Of a stretch of DNA of 19,330 nt, positions 9,104-15,796 are shown piece after piece. The DNA is from Planctomycetaceae bacterium (GTDB taxonomy: Bacteria; Planctomycetota; Planctomycetia; Planctomycetales; Planctomycetaceae). The stretch lies in the NCBI GenBank assembly GCA_016765335.1, contig JAESQE010000401.1, positions 1 to 19,330 of the forward strand. Direction: 5' to 3'. Each line of letters begins with the position of its first letter. Within the stretch, counting starts at the first letter, position 1. The position numbers were made by a program, and so were the translations under genes. Below the pieces are notes generated by a model. The model saw only the letters and a program-made list of their open reading frames with translations, was not told the origin of the DNA and did not search any database.

Positions 9104-9108
9104 GTCAA
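9079..9108 (-). promoter_or_regulatory. Sigma70-type promoter of the arsR-like gene, near-leaderless
   Basis: On the minus strand a -35 box TTGACC (9108-9103, 5/6 match) and a -10 box TATAGT (9084-9079, 5/6 match) are 18 bp apart. Only seven bases separate the -10 box from the ATG at 9071, so transcription should begin at or within a base or two of the start codon. Confidence 0.6.
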
Positions 9109-9297
9109 TGACTAAGTATTAATACGTGTTGTTTCTTATGACGCGAACACAACATTCTGCGCGTTTTAGGCGTAATCAATGTTCGAAGTGTGGTGAACAT
9201 ATTCCTGTCCAATAGAACAACGGTTATGAAATCCGAACCCATGGCGCTGCAACTACGGTGGATGATTAGATTGTATGATTAACGGAGCTAAGACTTT

Positions 9298-9474
9298 TTA
9301 ATTGGCTTTATAGGCTTGCCCCACGGCGGTAATAAAGGCAGCATTACCTTCTTTGATGAAGGTTGGCCAGCCCTTCAAATAAGCTGTACAGCTCTTGATA
9401 CTGGCCTGACAGGTCAATGCCGCTAAATATGAAGTTACCTGCTTATACCTCGAGGTGGTCAGATATTCCTGAAA
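9298..9474 (-). pseudogene. C-terminal coding remnant or frameshifted tail of the 135-aa gene
   Basis: The minus strand is open for 58 codons without a standard start near its beginning. It reads FQEYLTTSRYKQVTSYLAAL at first and later AYLKGWPTFIKEG, and ends in TAA at 9298-9300. The composition looks protein-like. It begins inside the last codons of the gene at 9459-9866 in another frame, so a one-base shift near 9470 would join the two into a protein of about 190 aa. It may be the tail of that gene broken by a frameshift, or the end of an unrelated deleted gene. I do not recognise the family. Confidence 0.3.
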
Positions 9475-9866
9475 TCAGGTGTTAGTAGATTATCCATGAA
9501 TTCTGTATGCCAGGAAGTGGAAATCATGATCAAAGCTAATTGTTCCAATGTTTCTCTGTCATACAAATGACAATCAAGGTCATCTAAGAAGCCGACTCGA
9601 TTGGCACACCCTAAATCTTCTTCCCAGTAAAGGTCAGTAAAGGGAGCAATGGCACTGTCGTAGTCCAGTTTATCCAGTAGGGTTTCAGCACAATCACCTG
9701 TGTCATATAAATCAATGTAAAAATGACGGGCATGGCCTACCAGCAATAAACAATCGTCAGAGACCACTCTTTCTCCATTATCGACTCGCCGTAATCCCCA
9801 CCTAATTTCATGGGTACCAATGGAGGAGGAAAACCGATAGTGTTCCACCTTAGAATGATCATACAT
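9459..9866 (-). CDS. Hypothetical acidic protein, 135 aa
   Basis: I chose the ATG at 9866 because GGAG lies 8 nt before it; the longer version from GTG at 9926 has no convincing ribosome site. The protein starts MYDHSKVEHYRF and is rich in Asp and Glu, with segments such as HEIRWGLRRVDNGERVV and LYDTGDCAETLLDKLDYD. No signal peptide or membrane segment is seen, so it should be cytoplasmic. I recognise no family. It sits alone on the minus strand between the arsR-like gene and another small hypothetical gene. The 3' end overlaps an open stretch in another frame (9298-9474), so the annotated end could be due to a frameshift. Confidence 0.55.
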   Translation of the reverse strand: MYDHSKVEHYRFSSSIGTHEIRWGLRRVDNGERVVSDDCLLLVGHARHFYIDLYDTGDCAETLLDKLDYDSAIAPFTDLYWEEDLGCANRVGFLDDLDCHLYDRETLEQLALIMISTSWHTEFMDNLLTPDFRNI

Positions 9867-9962
9867 GCCTACTGCTCCAATTATATGCGTCTTAACCGTC
9901 AGCAATACGCTGGTGTTAAGGCCCACTAATTTGAGCGGCTTGGTTTTTATTAGACAGAAACT

Positions 9963-9985
9963 ACTTTCCGAATGAACAGGAAAGT
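9963..9985. repeat. 7-bp inverted repeat in an intergenic stretch
   Basis: ACTTTCC (9963-9969) pairs with GGAAAGT (9979-9985) around a 9-nt loop, about 100 nt upstream of the 135-aa gene on its 5' side. It has no T-run on either strand. It may be an operator or chance. Apart from this I see nothing in 9867-10134. Confidence 0.25.
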
Positions 9986-10134
9986 TAGAGTATTAATTAT
10001 AGAAAATGCGTAACGCTGCCATTACATGACTTGCGATCAATGTGATAAGGGTCAGCAAGGGAAAAGAAATTGGCAGTAATAGCCTAAAAATGAACTAAGG
10101 GGAATTTAAGAAGAGCAGGGTTGGTAGCTTGAGC

Positions 10135-10380
10135 TTAATCGTCAGTCTGAAAACTGTAGATAAAAGGCTTCCCGTCTTCGCGTTCAGAGCCGTCAATTTC
10201 AAGTTGGTAGCCACCTTCTATTGGAACAAGATCCCCATAAATACCATTCATGATGTCGTCATACACGGAGAGCAGTGTCGTACTGGCAGGTTTGTTTTCA
10301 GGCACCCATTTGTCCACTTTGTTTTGAACATGAAGTGAAATGTAATCTAGAACAACCTGTGTTTTTTCATCTTTGGTCAT
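10135..10380 (-). CDS. Hypothetical small acidic protein, 81 aa
   Basis: The ATG at 10380 opens MTKDEKTQVVLDYISLHVQN and the protein ends IYSFQTDD. It is strongly acidic and soluble-looking, with a short YDDIMNGIYGDLVP stretch. No domain is recognised. The ribosome site is weak (AGATAAGATT region). An opposite-strand reading frame of 69 codons overlaps it but has a less protein-like composition. It could be a small DNA-mimic, antitoxin-like or other ICE accessory protein, but nothing in the sequence decides this. Confidence 0.5.
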   Translation of the reverse strand: MTKDEKTQVVLDYISLHVQNKVDKWVPENKPASTTLLSVYDDIMNGIYGDLVPIEGGYQLEIDGSEREDGKPFIYSFQTDD

Positions 10381-10582
10381 GGCGACAATCTTATCTAGTC
10401 ATGGGTTAATATTCTTAAAAACACACTTTCTCAATCTAAGACGACGCTTTTCCAATAAGCCTGTATTTCCGCATGCCATGCAAACTATGCCCTAATCGTA
10501 CCGATTCAAACAGGACAAATCAATCCACAATAGATTCGCCTATTATCCAGAAAAATATTGTTTTTGGTCATTTTCCGTTAAA

Positions 10583-10612
10583 CCGCGTCACTACATCTAG
10601 GTAGTGACGCGG
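10583..10612. repeat. Perfect 12-bp inverted repeat
   Basis: CCGCGTCACTAC (10583-10594) and GTAGTGACGCGG (10601-10612) are exact reverse complements around the 6-nt loop ATCTAG. It is not followed by a T-run on the plus strand. Candidates are a regulatory or recombination site, an oriT-type hairpin, or a terminator of unusual form. It lies in a gene-free stretch of about 1.08 kb (10381-11465). Confidence 0.7.
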
Positions 10613-10742
10613 AGGTAGAGAGTAGGACACGCATGGCCTCCAGATACTTTCCTGACATGACGGAAACATTATGGGCGTATTCCAATCACCTGATCTTCAT
10701 ACTTTTAGTCAACCAATGTGGCTATTGCATACTCAATAGCAG

Positions 10743-10786
10743 CGGCTCAAAAGAGCCGTCATTCGTGCTCATGCTTAAGCATGAGC
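10743..10786. repeat. Two adjacent strong hairpins/palindromes
   Basis: CGGCTC-AAAA-GAGCCG (10743-10758) is a tight stem with a tetraloop. Nine bases later, GCTCATGCTT and AAGCATGAGC (10767-10786) form a perfect 20-bp palindrome. They could work as a terminator pair, a protein-binding site or part of a transfer or replication origin. Confidence 0.6.
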
Positions 10787-11031
10787 GTTTATTTACTCAC
10801 TTTAGGAGAATTGCCTATAAGAAAAAATGCAGTACCCGTCTGATGCAAGAAAACTATTAACATCAGCCCCTACTGGGATCACTGGTCTAATGGCTTTTTA
10901 GCTAATCAGGTTTTAAGGGAGTGGTGTCCTGTGACATTTATAACCAGCAGTATGGTTATTCTCTATTAGCTACCACTAATAGACAGTCATCAACACTTAC
11001 CAAACGTATCACACCGATATGTTCAGTGGCT

Positions 11032-11137
11032 CAACCGTCTGTTTTAACGGACGGAGGAAAGAGAGACAACCGTTTAAACGGACAGAGTATAAAGAGGCAA
11101 CCGTTTTAACGGACGCCTACACCGTTTAAACGGACAA
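11032..11137 (+). repeat. Four directional palindromic repeats, helically phased (operator or iteron array)
   Basis: Core CCGTTTWAACGG occurs at 11070-11081, 11101-11112 and 11122-11133. A fourth copy at 11032-11053 has CAACCG separated from TTTTAACGGACG by four extra bases (TCTG). Every copy continues on the same side with AC followed by A or G, so the repeats have a direction as well as a palindromic core. Measured at the AACGG end, the copies are 31, 31 and 21 bp apart, close to three, three and two helical turns. They lie 330 nt upstream of the recombinase gene. The likely function is a cooperative repressor operator or a replication iteron array; the sequence cannot decide which. Confidence 0.75.
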
Positions 11138-11297
11138 ACTGAACATAAAATAAAACCTGCTTTTTTGCATAGAAAGACACCTTTGAAAGAAAAGCTAATC
11201 ACCGTCGTTACGTCAATGTATTAACGTAGCATTAACTGTGGAAAGTTGGCTTTACTGAATAGGCTTGAATTGAAATATTCAACTTATTCTCTCCTTG

Positions 11298-11320
11298 ATA
11301 ATCCTTGCATATAGGATTAT
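11298..11320. promoter_or_regulatory. 8-bp inverted repeat upstream of the recombinase gene
   Basis: ATAATCCT (11298-11305) and AGGATTAT (11313-11320) pair around TGCATAT. A weak promoter-like TTGATA, 17-bp spacer, TATTGA overlaps it (11296-11324), so it may be an operator. The rest of 11134-11465 shows nothing further that I can support. Confidence 0.35.
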
Positions 11321-11465
11321 TGACTGTGAGTGAAATCGATCTCTTGTTCTTTTTCGTAAAAAATACCTCCTACTATTCATAAACATTCCTGAGTCCTGGG
11401 AAAGTTTACCGTCTCTTTTTTTGATCAATTCTCTCATCTTTGTTCCATCACATTGGAGGGCGAAG

Positions 11466-12332
11466 ATGAAAAAACTCAATTATCAATTAAAGAATTTATG
11501 TGAACGTAACCATGATGGCAGTCATGGAACACAGGCAGAGCGCCATCAAATATTGCAGGGCATCGCCAATCAATTATTGGCATTAGGATTTAGGCGTATG
11601 GAGGCCAACTCCTTAAAGCCAAAACACATTGAAGCCTTGGTAGACCATTATCATCAAGAAGGTTTAACACCCGGAACAATAAAAAACCGCATGTCAGTGC
11701 TGCGTTGGTGGGCTGAAAAAATCAACAAGTCCAATGTCATTTGTAATGACAATGCCTTTTATGGAATTGCCGACCGAATATTTGTTACTAACTCTTCTAA
11801 AGCCTGCGATTTAGATAAGGCGCTGTTAGCAAGAATAGACAGTCCCACCATCAAAATGAGTTTGGAATTACAAAAGGCATTTGGTCTCAGGCGTGAAGAA
11901 GCCATGAAGTTTACGCCGGATTATGCTGATCAGGGAAATCACATTCGGCTTAAAGCATCCTGGTGTAAAGGGGGTAAAGCGCGAGAGATTCCAATCAGGA
12001 CGGATGAGCAACGAGACGTATTAGCCAGAGCGCACGTACTGGCGGGAAGAGGGTCGTTGATTCCAGATCATATGCAGTATGTCCAACAAATGCGAATTTA
12101 TGAAAGTGAAACGTACAAGGCAGGGCTTTCAAGAATGCATGGCTTACGCCACCGTTATGCACAAGAACGTTATCTTGCTTTGACAGGATGGGCTTCACCT
12201 GCCTGCGGCGGACCAAATTCTCAAAACCTTAATTCAGAGGAACGCAAACAGGATTCCCTTGCTCGACTAGCCATCTCCCAAGAACTGGGGCACGAACGCA
12301 AATCCATAACATCGGTGTATCTAGGAACGTAA
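11466..12332 (+). CDS. Tyrosine recombinase/integrase-domain protein of ICE type
   Basis: This encodes 288 aa. The ATG at 11466 has GGAGGG about 6 nt before it; the earlier in-frame ATG at 11421 has no ribosome site. The N-terminal ~100 residues form a SAM-like phage-integrase domain (GLTPGTIKNRMSVLRWWAEK). The catalytic core appears intact: R142 in AFGLRREEA, K171 in CKGGKARE, the H-x-x-R box HGLRHRY (H225, R228), H276 in ELGHERK and Y285 in SVYLGT. The family is related to the phage_int_SAM_2/Integrase_1 proteins often found inside ICEs rather than at their ends, so it may act in element resolution or regulation and not be the main integrase. It is preceded by the phased repeat array and followed by a structured, gene-free stretch. 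Confidence 0.85.
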   Translation: MKKLNYQLKNLCERNHDGSHGTQAERHQILQGIANQLLALGFRRMEANSLKPKHIEALVDHYHQEGLTPGTIKNRMSVLRWWAEKINKSNVICNDNAFYGIADRIFVTNSSKACDLDKALLARIDSPTIKMSLELQKAFGLRREEAMKFTPDYADQGNHIRLKASWCKGGKAREIPIRTDEQRDVLARAHVLAGRGSLIPDHMQYVQQMRIYESETYKAGLSRMHGLRHRYAQERYLALTGWASPACGGPNSQNLNSEERKQDSLARLAISQELGHERKSITSVYLGT

Positions 12333-12364
12333 GGATTTCGAAAAACATATCTCAAAGGGCGCTG

Positions 12365-12627
12365 CCCTAGCCGGTTGGCCTTCCCGTTCTCGCCGAAGGC
12401 AGAGGGTGCAGAGTTTCTGCTCCCATTTGGAAAAGGTTATAAAACCAAGCTCGAATCAAGGACTACTCGGCGTTGCCTGCGTTCCTCCTTGACTCGATGA
12501 ACAAGCATTTACTGTTGCTATTGCAGCCTCAATAGCACTGAACGGGTATAAGCCATTTACGATTAACACAGCAATGAAAGCGTGAATGGTTTTATGCCAG
12601 CCCTTGGGGAGAAATGTCCCCTGGGGA
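12365..12627 (+). promoter_or_regulatory. Gene-free stretch with several stem-loops (structured leader or small RNA candidate)
   Basis: Between the recombinase and the 112-aa gene there is no credible gene, but there are several potential stems: CCCT/AGGG enclosing GCCTTC (12378-12383) and GAAGGC (12395-12400); GCAGA-GTT-TCTGC (12408-12420); a long stem 12451-12462 with 12486-12497 (11 of 12 paired, 23-nt loop); an imperfect stem 12545-12557 with 12585-12598; and GGGGA (12606-12610) with TCCCC (12617-12621) just before a TTTTTCTC stretch. It could be a structured 5' leader of the next gene, a small RNA, or an oriT-like region. Confidence 0.4.
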
Positions 12628-12667
12628 TGTTTTTCTCTTTCTATCTTGAAAGATTTGGAGAATCACA

Positions 12668-13006
12668 ATGGAATATTTAGAAATAACCGGAAATGTAAAA
12701 CTGAAAGCGGACTTTGATGAAGATAAGGTGAATTCAATATTGAGTCAGTTATCCAATATTGATTGTTTTGTCACTGGCTTTATTCAAATTGGCCGCAATG
12801 GTAATGATCTTAGCATTAACGCCGACGGTGAAATTACTGAGAACAATTCGATTGAAGCGTTATTTTTAGCACTAGAAGATCAGTTAGCGATTAATTCATC
12901 ATTTAAAATGTTTCGAGTGCGATGGGAGTTTTATGTCATGTTAATGACAACGCCATTGCCAACTAAAACAAACCTTGGTGAGATCGGATTGGCTGAATGT
13001 ATCTAG
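12668..13006 (+). CDS. Hypothetical protein, 112 aa
   Basis: The ATG at 12668 follows TTGGAGAATCACA, a good ribosome site. The protein starts MEYLEITGNVKLKADFDEDK and has a mixed alpha/beta, acidic, soluble character, with GNVKLKADF near the start and RVRWEFYVMLMTTPLPT near the end. No signal peptide or known domain is recognised. It is a single-gene unit: a structured leader lies before it and a strong terminator directly after it, so it is transcribed separately from the transfer operon. The position between recombinase and pilL suggests an ICE accessory or regulatory protein, but its function is unknown. Confidence 0.7.
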   Translation: MEYLEITGNVKLKADFDEDKVNSILSQLSNIDCFVTGFIQIGRNGNDLSINADGEITENNSIEALFLALEDQLAINSSFKMFRVRWEFYVMLMTTPLPTKTNLGEIGLAECI

Positions 13007-13013
13007 TCACCCT

Positions 13014-13056
13014 TGGCGAAGATTTACCCTTACAGGTAAGTCTTCGCCATTTTTTT
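13014..13056 (+). terminator. Rho-independent terminator
   Basis: TGGCGAAGA (13014-13022) pairs perfectly with TCTTCGCCA (13041-13049), with a further inner TTACC/GGTAA stem, and is followed directly by seven T. It ends the 112-aa gene and insulates the transfer operon. A weaker GTTTCC/GGAAAC hairpin follows at 13059-13079. Confidence 0.9.
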
Positions 13057-13146
13057 AAGTTTCCTGGCTTGAAGGAAACATTAAGGTCACGGGTGTAGGT
13101 GATCTTTCTATAGTCTTTTGCCTTCATTCAACAAAATGGAAAAGAG

Positions 13147-13953
13147 ATGATGACATTCAAAAAGACTTTGCTGATAGTTACCCTGTCCTTGTGTGTATCT
13201 TCCGTTGGAATAGCACAAGACCATTCACAGACCGTGTCGGTCAATCGTTATAGTGCGGTTGAAATTGGAGTCACCCTAGAACAATCGTCATTACTTCAGA
13301 GTGTGGTGGATATTCATATTCCTCCTTCAATCAATATCGTTGGCGAAGGCATTAGATATCTACTTGCCCCGTATGGATATCTCATTAATACCGATGAACA
13401 AATTCCATCCGAACAAACAATTTTACTGATGCAAGTTTTGCCTGAACCCCATCGCCATTTGGCGTTAATGACAGTGGTTGATGCCTTGACAGTATTGGGC
13501 GGCGAAAGTTTTGAGCCAGTCATTAATTCTGTGACTCGGACAGTGAAATATGAATTAAAAGAGTCTTATCAACACTTTGTCACGCCATTGGATATTGAGC
13601 AAGCGGCATTTGATTGGAGCGAACGAAATCGTCAGATTGAAACTGTGGTCATTGAAGCAATCCCAGAATCCCCATCCGATTCGTCTCATATTTATGGACC
13701 AATTTTATCCGGTGAAAGTCTAGGCAGTATTGCTGAATCCCTTGGCTTAAATGGCATGAGCCTGGCACAGAGAATGATTCAGATATTTCAGGAAAACCCT
13801 CATGCCTTTAGTGGCCGCAACATGAATGCCTTAGAGATTGGCGCACAGCTTTCAATTCCTGTTCAGACAACCGCTTCGATGCCCCCTGTGGAAGCGGCCC
13901 AGTTTGTGAGGGATCAATATAGTCAGTGGAGTGAAGGGAGGGTTGGACAGTGA
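13147..13953 (+). CDS. pilL: PilL-like ICE protein (TIGR03748 type) with FimV-like domain
   Basis: This encodes 268 aa. It starts MMTFKK at 13147 (the second Met at 13150 is equally possible; GGAAAAGAG lies just before). A signal peptide covers ~1-23 (hydrophobic core, then GIAQD), so the protein is exported. Residues ~33-140 match the PilL N-terminal domain of conjugative elements (NRYSAVEIGVT, then the YLLAPYGYLI strip). Residues 181-238 match the FimV core: YGPILSGESLGSIAESLGLN, with NPHAF and IGAQLSIP later. In PFGI-1-type ICEs PilL belongs to the type IV pilus/mating-pair part. Here it opens the transfer operon, ending in a 4-nt GTGA overlap with the next gene. Confidence 0.8.
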   Translation: MMTFKKTLLIVTLSLCVSSVGIAQDHSQTVSVNRYSAVEIGVTLEQSSLLQSVVDIHIPPSINIVGEGIRYLLAPYGYLINTDEQIPSEQTILLMQVLPEPHRHLALMTVVDALTVLGGESFEPVINSVTRTVKYELKESYQHFVTPLDIEQAAFDWSERNRQIETVVIEAIPESPSDSSHIYGPILSGESLGSIAESLGLNGMSLAQRMIQIFQENPHAFSGRNMNALEIGAQLSIPVQTTASMPPVEAAQFVRDQYSQWSEGRVGQ

Positions 13954-14777
13954 AACGAGGTGCAATGTTAATTAATGGCTTGGGTTTATGTCTGTTGAGT
14001 GTGAGTGCTTTTGGCGCGTCCAATGACGGGGAGAATACTGCCAGCCAAACGGCAATCCTGGAGATCCCCATTACTCGTACTCAAGTGGTGGAAACACAAG
14101 CCGCCTTATGGCGTTTAGAGATCAGTGAGTATGAGCGCTATCTTGAGTTGATGGCAGGGCCATTGGGTAAGTGGAATGAGAACCTTGATCCGTTAATGGC
14201 ATTAGGGATGTTTCCACAAAATCCGCAAGATGAAAGGCGCTATGCCGAGCTGTATGCGCAACAAGAGTTTGAATTGACTGAACGAGTGCTTAATTTCCAG
14301 CAAGCATATCGAGCAGCCTTTGACCGTTTATACCCTTTTGTTGGGATGTTAGATCAACGTTTGCTTGCTCCATATTTCGAGAATGAATTACAACAATCGC
14401 AATCCCAGGAGGCGGCACGCCAAGCGCAGCAAATCTTTTTAGCCAATGACCGGTTGTTAATTTTTGTGCCACTTGACTGTGGCAGATGTCTGTCTTCCAT
14501 CAGCCATTTAATGGGACTGTTGGCAGAGGTCACTGAATCCGGTGTGGATGTTTATATCCGAGAGGCAATTGATAATGACGCAGTGGATCAGTGGGCGTTA
14601 GAAAATAATATTCAAACACAGTGGGTCGAAGCAGGAGAGCTTACTTTAAACCGTGATGAAGGTTTGTATCGCCGTCTTGTCAATCAAGCCGCTGAGCTCA
14701 ATAGAATTGTCTTGCCTATCTTCCTCAAGCGCAACGATCAATATTTGCAGTTAGATCCTAGAAATTTAGGCTTATGA
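13950..14777 (+). CDS. Integrating conjugative element protein, TIGR03759 family
   Basis: This encodes 275 aa from GTG at 13950, with GGGAGGG 7 nt upstream. A signal peptide covers ~1-22 (LCLLSVSAFGA), so the protein is likely periplasmic. The early segment ALWRLEISEYERYLELMAGP and the DPLMALGMFPQNPQDERRYA segment are the hallmarks of this family. Residues 168-180 contain IFVPLDCGRC, a CxxC pair (C177, C180) in a setting like a thioredoxin fold, so a redox or disulfide role in the channel is possible. It overlaps pilL by 4 nt and the transglycosylase gene by 4 nt (ATGA), so translation is coupled. Confidence 0.85.
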   Translation: MKRGAMLINGLGLCLLSVSAFGASNDGENTASQTAILEIPITRTQVVETQAALWRLEISEYERYLELMAGPLGKWNENLDPLMALGMFPQNPQDERRYAELYAQQEFELTERVLNFQQAYRAAFDRLYPFVGMLDQRLLAPYFENELQQSQSQEAARQAQQIFLANDRLLIFVPLDCGRCLSSISHLMGLLAEVTESGVDVYIREAIDNDAVDQWALENNIQTQWVEAGELTLNRDEGLYRRLVNQAAELNRIVLPIFLKRNDQYLQLDPRNLGL

Positions 14778-15301
14778 ACCGTCGCAACTTTACGCAATGG
14801 GTCGTGGGGATGGCATTGCTGAAAGGCAATGCAGCATTGGCAGCCATTCCCTCAGCCTATCAAAGAGTTGGACGTGCCAGGCACGTCCCTGCGGATATTC
14901 TCTATGCGGTTGCGATGGCAGAAAGTGGTAGTCCTTATCAGAAGTCCCAACACCCTTGGCCGTGGGCACTAAACATAGCAGGGGAAGGGATATATTGCGC
15001 CACTCAGCAAGAGGCTTTGCAAAAAGCACTTGATGCCATCGCCTTAGATCAGTCAATTGACCTTGGCCTTATGCAAGTGTCCTGGCATTGGCATCACCAA
15101 CGATTTCAGCATGTAAGTGAGGCGCTTGTCCCTTTCAATAATCTCAATGTAGGCGCAATCATCTTACGGGAACAATTTGAGCTCAATGGTGATTGGTGGA
15201 AGGCAGTGGGTGCGTATCACGATCCGGGCAAAGATCAACAATCACTCATTCAAGCAGAGCATTACCGCCAGAAAGTGAAGCAACATTGGGAGCAACTTTA
15301 A
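14774..15301 (+). CDS. Conjugation-associated lytic transglycosylase (SLT domain)
   Basis: This encodes 175 aa. It starts with MNRRNFTQWVVGMALLKG, a twin-arginine-looking N-terminus without the full consensus, ending in a hydrophobic signal of ~24 residues. The lysozyme-like domain has the catalytic Glu at E50 in AVAMAESGSP, then HPWPWALNIAGEG and DLGLMQVSWHWH (96-107). Members cut peptidoglycan so that the secretion channel can cross the cell wall; the protein should act in the periplasm. Start and stop overlap or touch the neighbours (ATGA before, TAA-ATG after), so it is a member of the transfer operon. Confidence 0.88.
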   Translation: MNRRNFTQWVVGMALLKGNAALAAIPSAYQRVGRARHVPADILYAVAMAESGSPYQKSQHPWPWALNIAGEGIYCATQQEALQKALDAIALDQSIDLGLMQVSWHWHHQRFQHVSEALVPFNNLNVGAIILREQFELNGDWWKAVGAYHDPGKDQQSLIQAEHYRQKVKQHWEQL

Positions 15302-15796
15302 ATGAAAAAATTCACCCTACTATTTTCATTGATGGGAGCATTTGCATTTAACACCAGTGAAGCAGTGACCATTATTTATGATTCCGGCAATACCTATTCC
15401 ATTGCCCCTTATGTACCAGGTCGGGTTGACAGTGAAGTGGTGAGAGTCGTCCCAAATCAGAATTCTGCGCCATTCCAATTACCCATTGAAACACCTTCCA
15501 TGCGCCCTGGCAGAGTAACGGTTACTCCAATGTCTCTACGGTATTTACAGCAACCCCTCTTTTTAGTGGGCAGTGATCCGGCCTCACAAGCGTGGCTAGA
15601 AGATAAAAAACAAGCACTCACAGAAATCAATGCAGTGGGATTATTGATCGAAGCCAAAGACATGAGTGATGTCGAGTTGATGTTGTCGATTGCCGGTGAC
15701 TTACGCTTAATCCCGGCTTCAGCACAAGGGTTTGCCGAAAAGTTGGGATTGACCTATTACCCGGTTTTGCTTTCTAAAGATGGCTGGGAACAATGA
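15302..15796 (+). CDS. Integrating conjugative element protein, TIGR03765 family
   Basis: This encodes 164 aa with a signal peptide of ~21 residues (LLFSLMGAFAFNTSEA). It is recognised by TIIYDSGNTYSIAPYVPGR near the start, then LPIETPSMRPGRV, QPLFLVGSDPASQAWLEDKK and a C-terminal LTYYPVLLSKDGWEQ, the order known for the PFL_4695/TIGR03765 family. Its molecular role is not established; it is a constant neighbour of TraD in this ICE class and should be periplasmic. It starts directly after the previous stop codon and ends in a 4-nt overlap with traD. Confidence 0.85.
   Translation: MKKFTLLFSLMGAFAFNTSEAVTIIYDSGNTYSIAPYVPGRVDSEVVRVVPNQNSAPFQLPIETPSMRPGRVTVTPMSLRYLQQPLFLVGSDPASQAWLEDKKQALTEINAVGLLIEAKDMSDVELMLSIAGDLRLIPASAQGFAEKLGLTYYPVLLSKDGWEQ

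Noticed and set aside
9867..9926. GTG start at 9926 for the small hypothetical gene
   Set aside because: It has no ribosome site; the ATG at 9866 has GGAG at a good distance.
10633..10860. 75-codon plus-strand frame starting ATGGCCTCC
   Set aside because: It has no ribosome site, reads through the two hairpins at 10743-10786, and has an unusual composition; most likely chance.
10921..11109. 62-codon plus-strand frame over the phased repeats
   Set aside because: The apparent protein is made of translated repeat units (NRLNGQ, IKRQPF) and starts with GTG without a ribosome site.
11032..11137. CRISPR array
   Set aside because: Repeat units are 12-18 bp, spacers are 9-19 bp and there are only four copies; this fits operators or iterons, not CRISPR.
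11421..11465. Upstream ATG for the recombinase
   Set aside because: It has no ribosome site and adds 15 residues outside the domain; the ATG at 11466 follows GGAGGG.
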